From Parabacteroides sp. ZJ-118 (GTDB lineage: Bacteria > Bacteroidota > Bacteroidia > Bacteroidales > Tannerellaceae), in contig NZ_JAAKDT010000003.1 in NCBI RefSeq assembly GCF_011038785.1, forward strand, positions 62,001-126,000: a stretch of DNA of 64,000 bases. The letters run 5' to 3'. Made by a program: the position numbers and the translations under genes. The notes beneath the pieces were generated by a model. The model had not been told where the DNA came from and made no database searches. It saw nothing but the letters and a program-made list of their open reading frames with translations. Shown piece after piece: positions 8,311 through 17,469 of the stretch (position 1 is the first letter of the stretch; each line of letters begins with the position of its first letter).

Positions 8311-8450
8311 TGTTATTTGTGAGTCCCTTACAAGTAAAGCGAAGCGTTTAGTATCTAAATTGTCGGGATTCTTTTTACATGCGGACATGCGGAAAGACTA
8401 CCTGATGGTTGAAATTAAACAAAGAAAGTAAACGATTTAAGAAAAAAACA

Positions 8451-9290
8451 ATGTCAAGAGTAAATTTTGATCAATTATTAGAGGCTGGTGTACACTTCGG
8501 ACACTTAAAAAGAAAGTGGAATCCTGCTATGGCTCCTTATATCTTCATGGAGCGCAATGGTATTCATATCATTGATCTTTATAAAACAGTTGCTAAAGTA
8601 GACGAAGCTGCTGAAATAATGAAGAACCTGGCTAAACAGGGTAAGAAGGTTCTTTTCGTGGCTACCAAAAAACAAGCTAAACAAGTTGTCGCTGATAAGG
8701 CTGCTTCCGTAGGAATGCCTTACGTTATCGAGCGCTGGCCGGGTGGTATGTTGACCAACTTCCCGACGATCCGCAAAGCGGTCAAGAAGATGGCTGCTAT
8801 CGATAAGATGACAAAAGATGGTACATTTGATAATCTTTCCAAGAGAGAAAAACTTCAAGTCACTCGCCAACGCGCTAAGTTGGAGAAGACGTTAGGTTCT
8901 ATCGTAGATCTTACTCGTCTTCCGTCGGCTTTGTTCGTCGTAGACGTGATGAAAGAGCATATCGCTGTTCGAGAGGCTAACCGTTTGGGAATCCCTGTAT
9001 TCGGTATGGTTGATACGAACTCTGATCCGAACAATATTGACTACGTTATCCCGGCTAACGATGACGCTACAAAGTCTGTAGAGGTGATCTTGGGCGCTAT
9101 CTGCGAGGCTATGAACGAAGGCCTGCAAGAGCGTAAGGCCGAAAAAGTTGACACGGCGGAGGCTGCCGAAGAGGCTCCCAGGAGAGAGCGCAAGGCAAAG
9201 GCTGCTGTCAAGAAAGAACGTACGAAGAAAGAAGACGGCGATGCGTTGAACGCTAACGTTGCCGGTAAGTTCGCGAAAGACGAAGAATAA
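8451..9290 (+). CDS. rpsB: 30S ribosomal protein S2
   Basis: A 279-residue protein starting MSRVNFDQLLEAGVHFGHLK. An upstream in-frame ATG exists at 8409 but would add a lysine-rich stretch that is not part of S2. Family landmarks are KWNPAMAPYIFMERNGIHII, KKVLFVATKKQAK, ERWPGGMLTNF, LPSALFVVDV and GIPVFGMVDTNSDP. After the normal S2 end comes a charged extension of about 50 residues (ERKAKAAVKKER...), common in Bacteroidetes. The 140-base gap after rpsI could hold leader structure, but I see no consensus promoter there. tsf follows 39 bases later, the usual rpsB-tsf order. Confidence 0.96.
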   Translation: MSRVNFDQLLEAGVHFGHLKRKWNPAMAPYIFMERNGIHIIDLYKTVAKVDEAAEIMKNLAKQGKKVLFVATKKQAKQVVADKAASVGMPYVIERWPGGMLTNFPTIRKAVKKMAAIDKMTKDGTFDNLSKREKLQVTRQRAKLEKTLGSIVDLTRLPSALFVVDVMKEHIAVREANRLGIPVFGMVDTNSDPNNIDYVIPANDDATKSVEVILGAICEAMNEGLQERKAEKVDTAEAAEEAPRRERKAKAAVKKERTKKEDGDALNANVAGKFAKDEE

Positions 9291-9329
9291 AATTCGGTTG
9301 ACATTTTAAAAGATAAAAGAAATAAAATT

Positions 9330-10319
9330 ATGGCTGTAACAATGGCTGATATTACCAAGCTGCGCAAAATGAGTGGAGCTGGTATGATGGACTGTAAGAA
9401 GGCTTTGACCGAGTCTGGCGGTGACATCGAGAAAGCAATGGAAATTATCCGTAAAAAAGGACAGGCTATCGCCGCTAAACGTTCTGATCGTGAGGCCGCC
9501 GAGGGTTGTGTATTGGCTAAGAAGGATGGCGAGTTCGCCGCTATCATCGCATTGAAGTGCGAGACGGACTTCGTGGCTAAGAACGAGGATTTCGTAGCTT
9601 TGACTCAAGCGATCTTGGACGCTGCCGTGGCTAACAAATGCCGTACTTTGGACGAGGTGAAAGCTTTGCCTATGGGTAAGGGTACGATCCAAGACGCCGT
9701 TACGGATCGTAGCGGTATCACGGGCGAGAAAATGGAGTTGGACGGTTACTGCGTAGTTGAAGGTACTTATACTACCGTATACAACCATATGGGTAAGAAC
9801 CAACTTTGTACAATCGCCGCTTTCAACAAGGAGTCTGAGGTTGCCGCTCACAATGTCGCTATGCAAATCGCCGCTATGAACCCGATCGCTATCGATGAGG
9901 CCGGTGTTCCTGAGTCTGTAAAAGAGAAAGAGATCCAGGTCGCTATCGAGAAGACGAAGGCTGAGCAAGTGCAGAAGGCTGTGGAGGCTGCGTTGAAGAA
10001 GGCCGGTATTAATCCTTCGCATGTAGACAGCGAGGCTCACATGGAAAGTAACATGGATAAGGGTTGGATCACGGCTGAGGATGTAGCGAAGGCAAAAGAG
10101 ATCATCGCTACTGTTTCTGCCGAGAAGACCGCTAACCTACCTCAACAGATGATCGAGAATATCGCTAAGGGTCGTCTGGGCAAGTTCTTGAAAGAGGTTT
10201 GCCTGTTGAACCAAGAAGACATCATGGATGGCAAGAAGACGGTAAGGGAGACCATGAAGGAGATCGATCCTGAGTTGCAGATCTCGGCGTTCAAACGGTT
10301 TACCTTGCGTGCTGAATAA
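9330..10319 (+). CDS. tsf: Elongation factor Ts
   Basis: A 329-residue guanine nucleotide exchange factor for EF-Tu. The N-terminal UBA-like domain reads KLRKMSGAGMMDCKKAL and continues to MEIIRKKG. The contact motif for EF-Tu appears as KCETDFVAKNEDF, and a second core subdomain ends with the C-terminal LNQEDIMDGKKTVRE motif. Length is that of the long two-subdomain EF-Ts type. Last gene of the ribosomal cluster, closed by a strong terminator. Confidence 0.96.
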   Translation: MAVTMADITKLRKMSGAGMMDCKKALTESGGDIEKAMEIIRKKGQAIAAKRSDREAAEGCVLAKKDGEFAAIIALKCETDFVAKNEDFVALTQAILDAAVANKCRTLDEVKALPMGKGTIQDAVTDRSGITGEKMELDGYCVVEGTYTTVYNHMGKNQLCTIAAFNKESEVAAHNVAMQIAAMNPIAIDEAGVPESVKEKEIQVAIEKTKAEQVQKAVEAALKKAGINPSHVDSEAHMESNMDKGWITAEDVAKAKEIIATVSAEKTANLPQQMIENIAKGRLGKFLKEVCLLNQEDIMDGKKTVRETMKEIDPELQISAFKRFTLRAE

Positions 10320-10345
10320 TTACGGTAAATGCATGAGATAGAAAG

Positions 10346-10378
10346 AAAAGGCTGTCGGATCCGATCCGACAGCCTTTT
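10346..10378. terminator. Bidirectional terminator between tsf and aspartate aminotransferase
   Basis: Perfect inverted repeat AAAAGGCTGTCGGATC / GATCCGACAGCCTTTT with a one-base centre. A and T runs at both ends mean it can end both the tsf transcript and the convergent minus-strand operon; the minus-strand stop codon is only two bases away. Confidence 0.9.
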
Positions 10379-10379
10379 C

Positions 10380-11573
10380 TTATTTTAATGCGGCCAACGC
10401 ATCCTTAATGCGTTTGATCGCCTCCGTGATATTCTCATCGCTGGTAGCATAGCTCATGCGGATACATTCAGGCGCACCGAAAGAGGTACCGCCTACGCAG
10501 GCTACATGCGCTACTTCCAAGAGATACATCGCTAAGTCGTCCGCGTTATTGATCACCCGGGGTCCATCGGTCTTACCGTAGTAATAACTACATTTGGGGA
10601 AGAGGTAGAAAGCGCCTTCCGGTTTGTTAACCTCCAGGCCCGGAACTTCTTTCGCCAAATTGACGATTAAGTCGCGACGGCGTTCGAAAGCCTTGCGCAT
10701 CTCCTCGACGGGTTCCTGTGAGCCCGTATAAGCCGCTTCCGCCGCTTTTTGAGATACGGAGCAAGGGCCGGAGGTATATTGTCCTTGTAGTTTATTAACC
10801 GCTTTCACGATCCATTCCGGTCCGGCGATGAAACCGATACGCCAGCCGGTCATCGCGTACGCTTTGGAAACGCCGTTTACGATTACCGTACGGTCTTTCA
10901 TCCCTTCGATAGAAGCGATACTGTTGTGTTTGCCGATATAGTTGATATGTTCATAGATCTCATCCGCGATAACGATGATATCCGGATGTTTTTTCAATAC
11001 GTCCGCCAAACCTGCCAGTTCCTCGGCGCTGTAAACAGAACCCGTCGGGTTGGAGGGTGAGCATAGGATCAACGCTTTTGTCTTGGGTGTAATGGCCGCT
11101 TCCAACTGAACCGGAGTGATCTTGAAATTCTGCTCGATACCAGCCGGGACGATAACGGGAGTGCCTTCCGCCAGCTTCACCATCTCCGGATAGCTTACCC
11201 AGAAAGGAGCTGGGATGATAACCTCGTCCCCCGGATTTACCAATACCATGACTGTGTTACAAACGGATTGCTTGGCGCCGTTCGCGCAAGAGATCTGGCC
11301 TGCTGTATATTCCAGTCCATTCTCGTTCTTCAATTTGGCGACGATGGCATCGCGCAATGCCGGGTAACCCGCTACGGGAGAATAACGCGAGAAGTTGTCG
11401 TCAATCGCCTTCTTCGCGGCTTCTTTAATGAAGTCGGGAGTATTGAAATCGGGTTCTCCCACACTTAAATTGATAATATCGATGCCTTGAGCTTTCAACT
11501 CGCCGCTCTTTTGTGACATCGCCAATGTTGCTGAGGGCGATAAACTCGCTAAACGATCTGAGACTTGTGTCAT
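10380..11573 (-). CDS. aspC: Pyridoxal-phosphate aspartate aminotransferase (class I)
   Basis: A 397-residue fold-type I aminotransferase interconverting aspartate and oxaloacetate, or a close relative. Seen: the N-terminal IINLSVGEPDFNTP, the cofactor contact NPTGSVYSAEE, VIADEIYEHI with the Asp that holds the pyridine nitrogen, the Schiff-base lysine in GVSKAYAMTGWRIGF, and the substrate-carboxylate arginine in the CIRMSYA tail. This is the I-gamma (thermophile-like) subgroup pattern. Substrate range could also include prephenate or kynurenine. It sits nine bases after ribBA, at the end of an operon lptF-ribBA-aspC. Confidence 0.9.
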   Translation of the reverse strand: MTQVSDRLASLSPSATLAMSQKSGELKAQGIDIINLSVGEPDFNTPDFIKEAAKKAIDDNFSRYSPVAGYPALRDAIVAKLKNENGLEYTAGQISCANGAKQSVCNTVMVLVNPGDEVIIPAPFWVSYPEMVKLAEGTPVIVPAGIEQNFKITPVQLEAAITPKTKALILCSPSNPTGSVYSAEELAGLADVLKKHPDIIVIADEIYEHINYIGKHNSIASIEGMKDRTVIVNGVSKAYAMTGWRIGFIAGPEWIVKAVNKLQGQYTSGPCSVSQKAAEAAYTGSQEPVEEMRKAFERRRDLIVNLAKEVPGLEVNKPEGAFYLFPKCSYYYGKTDGPRVINNADDLAMYLLEVAHVACVGGTSFGAPECIRMSYATSDENITEAIKRIKDALAALK

Positions 11574-11582
11574 AATTGTATA

Positions 11583-12800
11583 TTATTTAATGTTGTGCAG
11601 TACATGACCCATGCGTTCTTTCTTCGTTTTCATGTAGAATTCGTTATAGGGATTCGGTTTTATCTCGATAGGAACATTCTCTACCACCTCAAGTCCATAA
11701 GCTTCCAGGCCTACACGTTTTACCGGATTATTGCTCATCAAGCGCATTTTCGTTACGCCGATATGACGTAAGATCTGTGCTCCGACACCATAATCTCGCT
11801 CATCCGCTTGATGGCCTAAATGCAAGTTCGCGTCCACCGTATCCAAACCATCCTCTTGGAGCTTGTATGCTTTTATCTTCTCCATCAATCCGATGCCTCG
11901 TCCTTCTTGGCTCAGGTAAACGATAACCCCTTTGCCTGCTTGTTCGATGCGGCGCATGGCCTCGTGCAGTTGCTCTCCGCACTCGCAACGCATGGAACCG
12001 AAGATATCACCGGTAGCGCAAGATGAGTGTACGCGTACTAAGATAGGCTCATCTTTCTCGAGTTTACCTTTTATCAAGGCGATATGTTCCAATCCATTGC
12101 TTTTCTGGCGGAAAGGAATAAGATGGAAATGTCCGTACCGGGTGGGGAGATCTACCTCTACTCCGTTCTCTACGATCGATTCGGTTCGGAGGCGATAAGC
12201 GATCAGATCCTTGATGCAAATGATCTTGATGCCGAATTTCTTGGCTACCTCGATTAATTGCGGCAGACGTGCCATGGTCCCATCCTCGTTGATGATCTCG
12301 ATCAAGGCCCCGGCGGGATATAAACCGGCGAGTCGGGCCAAATCCACGGCTGCCTCTGTATGACCCGCACGGCGAAGCACGCCGCGAGAGCGAGCACGGA
12401 GCGGATTGATATGCCCGGGACGTCCCAGATCGGATGGCTTGGTCTTTGGATCGGCCAATGCCAAGATCGTTTCCGCACGGTCGTACATGGAAACGCCGGT
12501 CGTGCACTTCCCGCCTAATTTATCGACTGTTATCGTGAAAGGAGTACCCAGTAAAGAGGTGTTATTGGCAACTTGCATCTCCAGTTCCAGCTCTTGGCAA
12601 CGTTCTTCCGTGATCGGGGCGCACAATACACCTCGTCCGTTTTTCAGCATGAAGTTGATTTTTTCCGGGGTTACTTTCTCGGCTGCGATGATAAAGTCTC
12701 CTTCATTCTCCCTGTCCTCGTCGTCTACAACGATTAAGAACTTTCCTTCGCGGAAATCCTCGATAGCCTCTTCGATGGTGTTTAATTGAATCTCGCTCAT
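11583..12800 (-). CDS. ribBA: Bifunctional riboflavin enzyme: DHBP synthase / GTP cyclohydrolase II
   Basis: A 405-residue fusion that makes both riboflavin precursors. Residues 1-200 form 3,4-dihydroxy-2-butanone-4-phosphate synthase, with the acidic [11 protein letters not shown] metal site and the [14 protein letters not shown] loop. Residues about 205-405 form GTP cyclohydrolase II, with the zinc cysteines in [19 protein letters not shown] and the [11 protein letters not shown] active-site loop. Both halves look intact. It lies nine bases after the LptF-like gene and nine before aspC. No FMN riboswitch is seen upstream because it is internal in the operon. Confidence 0.95.
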   Translation of the reverse strand: MSEIQLNTIEEAIEDFREGKFLIVVDDEDRENEGDFIIAAEKVTPEKINFMLKNGRGVLCAPITEERCQELELEMQVANNTSLLGTPFTITVDKLGGKCTTGVSMYDRAETILALADPKTKPSDLGRPGHINPLRARSRGVLRRAGHTEAAVDLARLAGLYPAGALIEIINEDGTMARLPQLIEVAKKFGIKIICIKDLIAYRLRTESIVENGVEVDLPTRYGHFHLIPFRQKSNGLEHIALIKGKLEKDEPILVRVHSSCATGDIFGSMRCECGEQLHEAMRRIEQAGKGVIVYLSQEGRGIGLMEKIKAYKLQEDGLDTVDANLHLGHQADERDYGVGAQILRHIGVTKMRLMSNNPVKRVGLEAYGLEVVENVPIEIKPNPYNEFYMKTKKERMGHVLHNIK

Positions 12801-12809
12801 GTGTATTGA

Positions 12810-14780
12810 TTATTTTATATCCGAGTTATTTTTCAGCAAATGTAGTGAATATATCATATGGATCAGCTCCTTGCTGGTCTTTTGAATCATGACGATATCA
12901 TGCCGTAGCCATTTGCGTTGGTATGTAGCCAATAGGTAGATCGGCAATCCCAGCGGGAGGAAAAGGCCGATAGCCAGCGCAAGCCTCCCATTTAGATATT
13001 TGCTTAGCTTGTTACTGTAACCTCCGATGACCGGGTAGTCCATCAATTTGTTCAGGAGCAGATTCTGGTCGGAATTACTTAATTCCTCCACGATATCTTC
13101 GGTGTCTTGAGCTAACAGTTCCGCTGTGCGATCTTTTCCTCCTTGTTTCCAAAATGTCAGATAATGGATCCAGCGTTTATGGTTTGTCAGATAAGTCGTA
13201 CTCTCTTCCACCAATTTCTCCAGTCGGGGAAGAGTGGCCTCATAATCCGGGGTGTATATGATCACCTCTTTTCGTGCCACTTTTCGCCCTTCACGCTTGC
13301 CGATTAAGTTTTTCAAGGCATTCACGTAAGTGTCTGCATTCAAGATAACCGAATCTTTTACCGCTTTATAGGTCAAGAATATACCCATAGGCGTTAGGAC
13401 TGCGGAACTGAGCCACATACCCTCCCATGCGTCCCAAACGCCGTCGCGCGCCATCTTGAAGCCCATATTATCTATAATATAATAAAAGATAAACAAGATT
13501 ACCGAGATAACAACCGGTACGCCCAATCCTCCTTTGCGGATGATGGCTCCTAAGGGCGCCCCTATAAAGAAGAACATGATACAAGCGAACGATACCGTGA
13601 ATTTCTTATGCCATTCCGTCAAATGGCGGCGTACCTTATAAGCCTCATCGCCAACCGTGGCCGCACGGAAATAATAATCTGTCTTGATATTCTCGATCGA
13701 GGATTTGGCCCGACCTAATAAGGCGGCCTGGCTACTCGCTGCCTGCGCTTGGTAAAGACTGTCGAAATCCAACTGGATGGTAGGAGTGATTACTGGCGGT
13801 TTTTCCTGCCGCTCGTCGGGTTGTCCCTCGATTTCACGTTCTTTTTTAGCTTGTAAGAACTTTAGTGTCTTTACATAGGAGGCATCGTAAATGTTTCTTG
13901 CGTTCACGTTCTTGATGCTATCCAAGCGTACGCCCATCGAGTCGATAGAGGTTTGTAAATCTTCCAAGTTCTTTCCCATATATTGGTTCTGCATGAAAGA
14001 TTCGTCGGTACGGTTGAAATTCCCGTCGAATTCAATCAAGATATCCTTGCTGCTGAATGATTCCCGTCGGTAGGGGACGGCGGTTCTCGTTTGCGTCGTG
14101 TTGGTCTGGCTTTTACCTACGTTCTCGAAAGATTCACCGTTGAATAAGGATAGGACAAGGAATAATTTATCGGCGGATGTCTTTAGCCGTCCGGAATCCG
14201 CTACGATTACGCGTGCGTTATTGAACCCTTCCGAATAATCATAGATCATCACGTCTTTTAGTAAACCGTCCTTCGGCTCCTTTTTCTTCACATATACGTT
14301 GAATCCGGGAATATCTTTATAGAATGAACCTTCCGGAATATCCAATTCCGGCGATTTCTGGCGCATGGAATATAATAATGTATATAGCTTGACCTGGACA
14401 ACGGGCATTACGTTGTTTTGGAAGAAAAAGGCCCCCACGCTCACGAATAGGAGCGTTATGATTAAAGGACGCATGATATGTATCAATGATACCCCGGCCG
14501 ACTTCATGGCCAGTAATTCCAGGCGTTCCCCCAAATTCCCGAAAGTCATCAATGAGGCCAATAGAATAGCCAAGGGGAGTGCCATCGGGACAAGGAATAG
14601 GGCCGCGTACATAAACATCTCCGCCAATACGGGGATGCCAAGGCCTTTTCCTACCATATCGTCGATGTATCGCCAGAGGAACTGCATCAACACAATAAAC
14701 AGACAAATACCGAATGTCATAAGAAACAACGGCAGGAATGTCTGCAGCATAAATGTATATAATCGTTTTATCCTCAACAT
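12810..14780 (-). CDS. LptF/LptG-family lipopolysaccharide export permease
   Basis: A 656-residue inner-membrane protein with the YjgP/YjgQ pattern: two membrane helices at the N-terminus (LQTFLPLFLMTFGICLFIVL, then LPLAILLASLMTFGNLGERL), a large periplasmic part, and more helices near residues 385-470 (CIMFFFIGAPLGAIIRKGGLG). This family, with the LptB ATPase, extracts LPS from the inner membrane. It is much longer than the roughly 360-residue proteobacterial versions: there is a longer periplasmic domain and a C-terminal extension with another helix pair near residue 610. Which of LptF or LptG it equals cannot be decided here. First or second gene of a minus-strand operon with ribBA and aspC. 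Confidence 0.85.
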   Translation of the reverse strand: MLRIKRLYTFMLQTFLPLFLMTFGICLFIVLMQFLWRYIDDMVGKGLGIPVLAEMFMYAALFLVPMALPLAILLASLMTFGNLGERLELLAMKSAGVSLIHIMRPLIITLLFVSVGAFFFQNNVMPVVQVKLYTLLYSMRQKSPELDIPEGSFYKDIPGFNVYVKKKEPKDGLLKDVMIYDYSEGFNNARVIVADSGRLKTSADKLFLVLSLFNGESFENVGKSQTNTTQTRTAVPYRRESFSSKDILIEFDGNFNRTDESFMQNQYMGKNLEDLQTSIDSMGVRLDSIKNVNARNIYDASYVKTLKFLQAKKEREIEGQPDERQEKPPVITPTIQLDFDSLYQAQAASSQAALLGRAKSSIENIKTDYYFRAATVGDEAYKVRRHLTEWHKKFTVSFACIMFFFIGAPLGAIIRKGGLGVPVVISVILFIFYYIIDNMGFKMARDGVWDAWEGMWLSSAVLTPMGIFLTYKAVKDSVILNADTYVNALKNLIGKREGRKVARKEVIIYTPDYEATLPRLEKLVEESTTYLTNHKRWIHYLTFWKQGGKDRTAELLAQDTEDIVEELSNSDQNLLLNKLMDYPVIGGYSNKLSKYLNGRLALAIGLFLPLGLPIYLLATYQRKWLRHDIVMIQKTSKELIHMIYSLHLLKNNSDIK

Positions 14781-14801
14781 TGCCTAATCGGGTTGAAGGG
14801 G

Positions 14802-14809
14802 CAAAAGTA
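14802..14809 (-). promoter_or_regulatory. Candidate -7 box for lptF-ribBA-aspC
   Basis: TACTTTTG on the minus strand, 22 bases before the ATG of the permease gene. No good TTTG -33 box is seen, so this is only a partial match. Confidence 0.4.
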
Positions 14810-14852
14810 GTGTAAAAAACGATAACACCCCACGGATTTCTGTAAAACTACT

Positions 14853-15236
14853 CTAAATACCAAGCGTTCGCTTCAAATCCTCCACTTGTGAGTCCCATAA
14901 GTTAATGGAATCCTTTTTCTCCCCGGGGTCGGAGAAATCCGTAATCTCAAGCGCCGTAGAGCCCGTTAATTCGATCGTGTGGATTATAAATTCGAAATAG
15001 GCATTCTCATCTTCCTCATCCACCCAGCGGTAACGGACAAAGTTCTCCGGCTTGGAGTCGATCACTGTTGCCTCCTGGATCTCTTTGCTCCATTTAAAGG
15101 TATAGTGATTACCCCTTATAATGACCTCGTCGGCGAACCAAGCGGAAAGTCCCAGAGCGGTGGTTAGGTGATTCCACAAGCTTCGTCGCGAAACTTTATC
15201 GAAGATGTATTCGATATGAAACTTTTCTTTTTTCAT
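14853..15236 (-). CDS. START-like (SRPBCC) domain protein
   Basis: A 127-residue soluble protein. The layout (KFHIEYIFDKVSRRSLWNHL, LSAWFADEVIIRGNHYTFKW, then ENFVRYRWVDEEDENAYFEF and a terminal helix WDSQVEDLKRTLG) is that of the AHSA1/START-like helix-grip fold, which encloses a hydrophobic cavity. Bacteroidetes carry a short stand-alone version of this fold with unknown ligand. It is 72 bases upstream of the LptF-like gene on the same strand, so it may be the first gene of that operon. The domain call is from pattern, the ligand is unknown. Confidence 0.65.
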   Translation of the reverse strand: MKKEKFHIEYIFDKVSRRSLWNHLTTALGLSAWFADEVIIRGNHYTFKWSKEIQEATVIDSKPENFVRYRWVDEEDENAYFEFIIHTIELTGSTALEITDFSDPGEKKDSINLWDSQVEDLKRTLGI

Positions 15237-15371
15237 TGCTCTTATCCTTATATTTGCCGCAAGTTACATAAAAGATTTGAAAACGACTAATTTTAACGCT
15301 GAAAAAAGGAACTAACAACTAATTGTTTAGATGAATGCCTTAAAAATTAGGCGATTTTTTCATTGAAAATG

Positions 15372-15402
15372 TTGTGTAATTCAAAAATAACCCCTACCTT
15401 CG
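15372..15402 (+). promoter_or_regulatory. Candidate promoter of tRNA-Met
   Basis: TTGT, 19 bases, TACCTTCG, about 36 bases upstream of the tRNA. Both boxes differ from consensus by one base. Confidence 0.5.
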
Positions 15403-15438
15403 CACCGTCAATGAGAGAAACGGTGACAGCAACAAGAT

Positions 15439-15512
15439 GGCGAGATAGCTCAGCTGGTTAGAGCGCATGATTCATAATCATGAGGTCCCCGGTTCAATCC
15501 CGGGTCTCGCTA
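15439..15512 (+). tRNA. tRNA-Met (anticodon CAT)
   Basis: A complete cloverleaf. The acceptor stem GGCGAGA pairs with TCTCGCT (one G-T pair at the end). The D arm is GCTC/GAGC, the anticodon stem CATGA/TCATG carries loop TTCATAA, and the T arm is CCCGG/CCGGG with loop TTCAATC. The anticodon is CAT. It lacks the GC triplets of initiator tRNA, so it is an elongator Met, or possibly the lysidine-modified Ile form. CCA is not encoded after the discriminator A. Confidence 0.93.
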
Positions 15513-15526
15513 CTGAAGAGGAGAGA

Positions 15527-15555
15527 GGTTTACGAGAGATCGTAAGCCTTTTTTT
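15527..15555 (+). terminator. Terminator after tRNA-Met
   Basis: GGTTTACGA / TCGTAAGCC nine-base-pair stem with GAGA loop, followed by seven Ts. It separates the tRNA from the rimP operon. Confidence 0.88.
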
Positions 15556-15614
15556 GTCAGCCCAGCACCGACGTGCCATTCGGATTAATTTTTTCCGCAA
15601 AAAGATAAGGATAT

Positions 15615-15645
15615 TTTGGGAACTCATTGAGTTTTCGTATATTTG
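15615..15645 (+). promoter_or_regulatory. Consensus promoter of rimP-nusA-infB-cvpA
   Basis: TTTG, 19 bases, TATATTTG: an exact match to the Bacteroidetes pattern, about 60 bases before the rimP ATG. The short leader includes a GGGGCGGG...TCCCC pairing near 15671-15686. Confidence 0.8.
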
Positions 15646-15706
15646 CGGGCGATTGAGTGAAGTTGAGGAGGGGGCGGGTAGTCCCCTTCTTTTGTTCTTA
15701 ACAGAT

Positions 15707-16180
15707 ATGTGTATGATAGAAAAGAAAGTGATAAGCCAATTCATAGAGGAAAAATTAGCCTCTTCAAGCAATTATTTAGTAGACGTAGTGATTAAACCGG
15801 GAAACCTGATCGTCGTTGAGATTGATAGCGATGAGGCGGTAAGCATCGATGACTGCGCTGAGTTGAGCCGGTATCTGGAGGAGCATCTGGATCGTGACGT
15901 CGAGGATTATGAGCTGGAGGTTGGCTCCGCCGGTATTACATCTCCCTTCAAGGTGCTTCGCCAATATGTCAAGAACATCGGGAATGAGGTGGAGATGCTG
16001 CTGAAAAACGGCTCGAAGCTGACAGGCGTGTTGAAATCCGCCGACGAGAACGGCGTGGTGGTCTCTGTCGAGAAGAAGGTGAAGCCGGAGGGCGCTAAGC
16101 GGAAGGTGACCGTGACAGCGGATCAGTCGTATATATTTGATGAAATAAAATATACAAAATACGTAATAAGATTCAAGTAA
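15707..16180 (+). CDS. rimP: Ribosome maturation factor RimP
   Basis: A 157-residue protein (155 if the second ATG, six bases later, is used) needed for 30S maturation. It has the N-terminal alpha/beta domain with VVEIDSDEAVSIDDCAELSR and the LEVGSAGITSPFKVLRQY motif, a degenerate form of the family's EVSSPGLxRPL, followed by an Sm-like C-terminal domain. A longer open frame runs back into the tRNA but its upstream part is upstream of the promoter and cannot be translated. First gene of the rimP-nusA-infB set; nusA begins four bases after its stop. Confidence 0.93.
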   Translation: MCMIEKKVISQFIEEKLASSSNYLVDVVIKPGNLIVVEIDSDEAVSIDDCAELSRYLEEHLDRDVEDYELEVGSAGITSPFKVLRQYVKNIGNEVEMLLKNGSKLTGVLKSADENGVVVSVEKKVKPEGAKRKVTVTADQSYIFDEIKYTKYVIRFK

Positions 16181-16184
16181 GATT

Positions 16185-17450
16185 ATGGCCAAGAAAGAGG
16201 AAACAATCAGCATGATTGACACCCTTGCGGAGTTCAAGGAGTTGAAGAATATCGATAAGGATACGATGATTAGCGTTTTGGAAGAATCGTTCCGTAACGT
16301 GATCGCCAAGATGTTTGGTACGGATGAGAACTATGACGTGATTATCAACCCTGAGAAAGGGGATTTCGAGGTCTGGAGAAACCGTACGGTTGTGGCTGAT
16401 GATAAGTTGGAGGATGAGAACTTGCAGCTCACGTTGACAGAAGCCCGTAAAATTGACGCCGACTGTGAGGTGGGCGAGGAAGTGACCGACGAGGTGCATT
16501 TCGCGGAATTCGGGCGCCGCGCGATCTTAAACTTGCGCCAGACTTTGTCCTCGAAGATACTTGAATTGCAGAAAGACAGCTTGTTCGCTAAGTATAAGGA
16601 TAAAATCGGTCACATCATCGCCGCCGAGGTCTATCAGGTGTGGAAGAAAGAGATCCTGTTGCTGGATGACGATGGGAATGAGTTGCTGCTGCCGAAATCC
16701 GAGCAGATCCCGACCGATTTCTACCGTAAGGGAGAGACCGTACGCGCGATCGTCCAACGTGTGGATAACCTTAATAACAACCCGAAGATCCTTCTCTCCC
16801 GTACGGATAAGGTCTTCTTGCAACGGTTGTTCGAGTTGGAGGTCCCGGAGATCAACGACGGCTTGATTACGATCAAGGCGATCGCCCGTATCCCGGGAGA
16901 GCGCGCCAAAGTGGCTGTCGAGTCATACGATGACCGCATCGATCCGGTAGGCGCCTGCGTAGGTATGAAAGGCTCTCGTATCCATGGTATCGTTCGCGAG
17001 CTGAGAAACGAGAACATCGATGTGATTAATTACACCTCAAATCTCTCTCTGTTTATCCAGCGTGCCTTAAGCCCGGCCAAGATCTCTTCCATCCGCGTAA
17101 ATGAGGAGGAGAGGAGAGCGGAGGTTTATCTGCGCCCGGAGGAGGTCTCTTTGGCGATCGGTAAGGGCGGTCTGAACATTAAGTTGGCTTGCATGCTGAC
17201 CGAGTATACGATTGACGTGTTCCGCGATATCGAGGGCGCGGACGAGGAGGATATCTACTTGGATGAGTTCGCCGACGAGATCGACAGCTGGGTGATCGAC
17301 GCGCTGAAGAATATGGGATGCTATACGGCGAAGAGTGTCCTGGCTATGAGCCGCGATGAGATTATTGAACGTGCCGATCTGGAAGAGCAGACCGTGGACG
17401 ATCTTCTAGCCATCTTGGCCGCGGAATTTGAAGATGAAGGTAACGAATAA
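16185..17450 (+). CDS. nusA: Transcription termination/antitermination factor NusA
   Basis: A 421-residue RNA polymerase-binding factor. Order of domains: N-terminal polymerase-binding domain (about 1-130), an S1 domain around 135-205 (IGHIIAAEVYQVWKKEILLL), then tandem KH domains with VGACVGMKGSRIHGIVREL and SLAIGKGGLNIKLACMLTEY. A short acidic C-terminal helix-hairpin region ends the protein. Length is that of NusA lacking the two full acidic repeats of enterobacteria. Placed between rimP and infB as in most bacteria. Confidence 0.97.
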   Translation: MAKKEETISMIDTLAEFKELKNIDKDTMISVLEESFRNVIAKMFGTDENYDVIINPEKGDFEVWRNRTVVADDKLEDENLQLTLTEARKIDADCEVGEEVTDEVHFAEFGRRAILNLRQTLSSKILELQKDSLFAKYKDKIGHIIAAEVYQVWKKEILLLDDDGNELLLPKSEQIPTDFYRKGETVRAIVQRVDNLNNNPKILLSRTDKVFLQRLFELEVPEINDGLITIKAIARIPGERAKVAVESYDDRIDPVGACVGMKGSRIHGIVRELRNENIDVINYTSNLSLFIQRALSPAKISSIRVNEEERRAEVYLRPEEVSLAIGKGGLNIKLACMLTEYTIDVFRDIEGADEEDIYLDEFADEIDSWVIDALKNMGCYTAKSVLAMSRDEIIERADLEEQTVDDLLAILAAEFEDEGNE

Positions 17451-17469
17451 GTAGTACGCAAAGTTAGAT

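Noticed and set aside
15467-15706. Extension of rimP back into the tRNA-Met
   Set aside because: The rimP promoter at 15615-15645 and the tRNA terminator lie inside it, so the extension cannot be translated.
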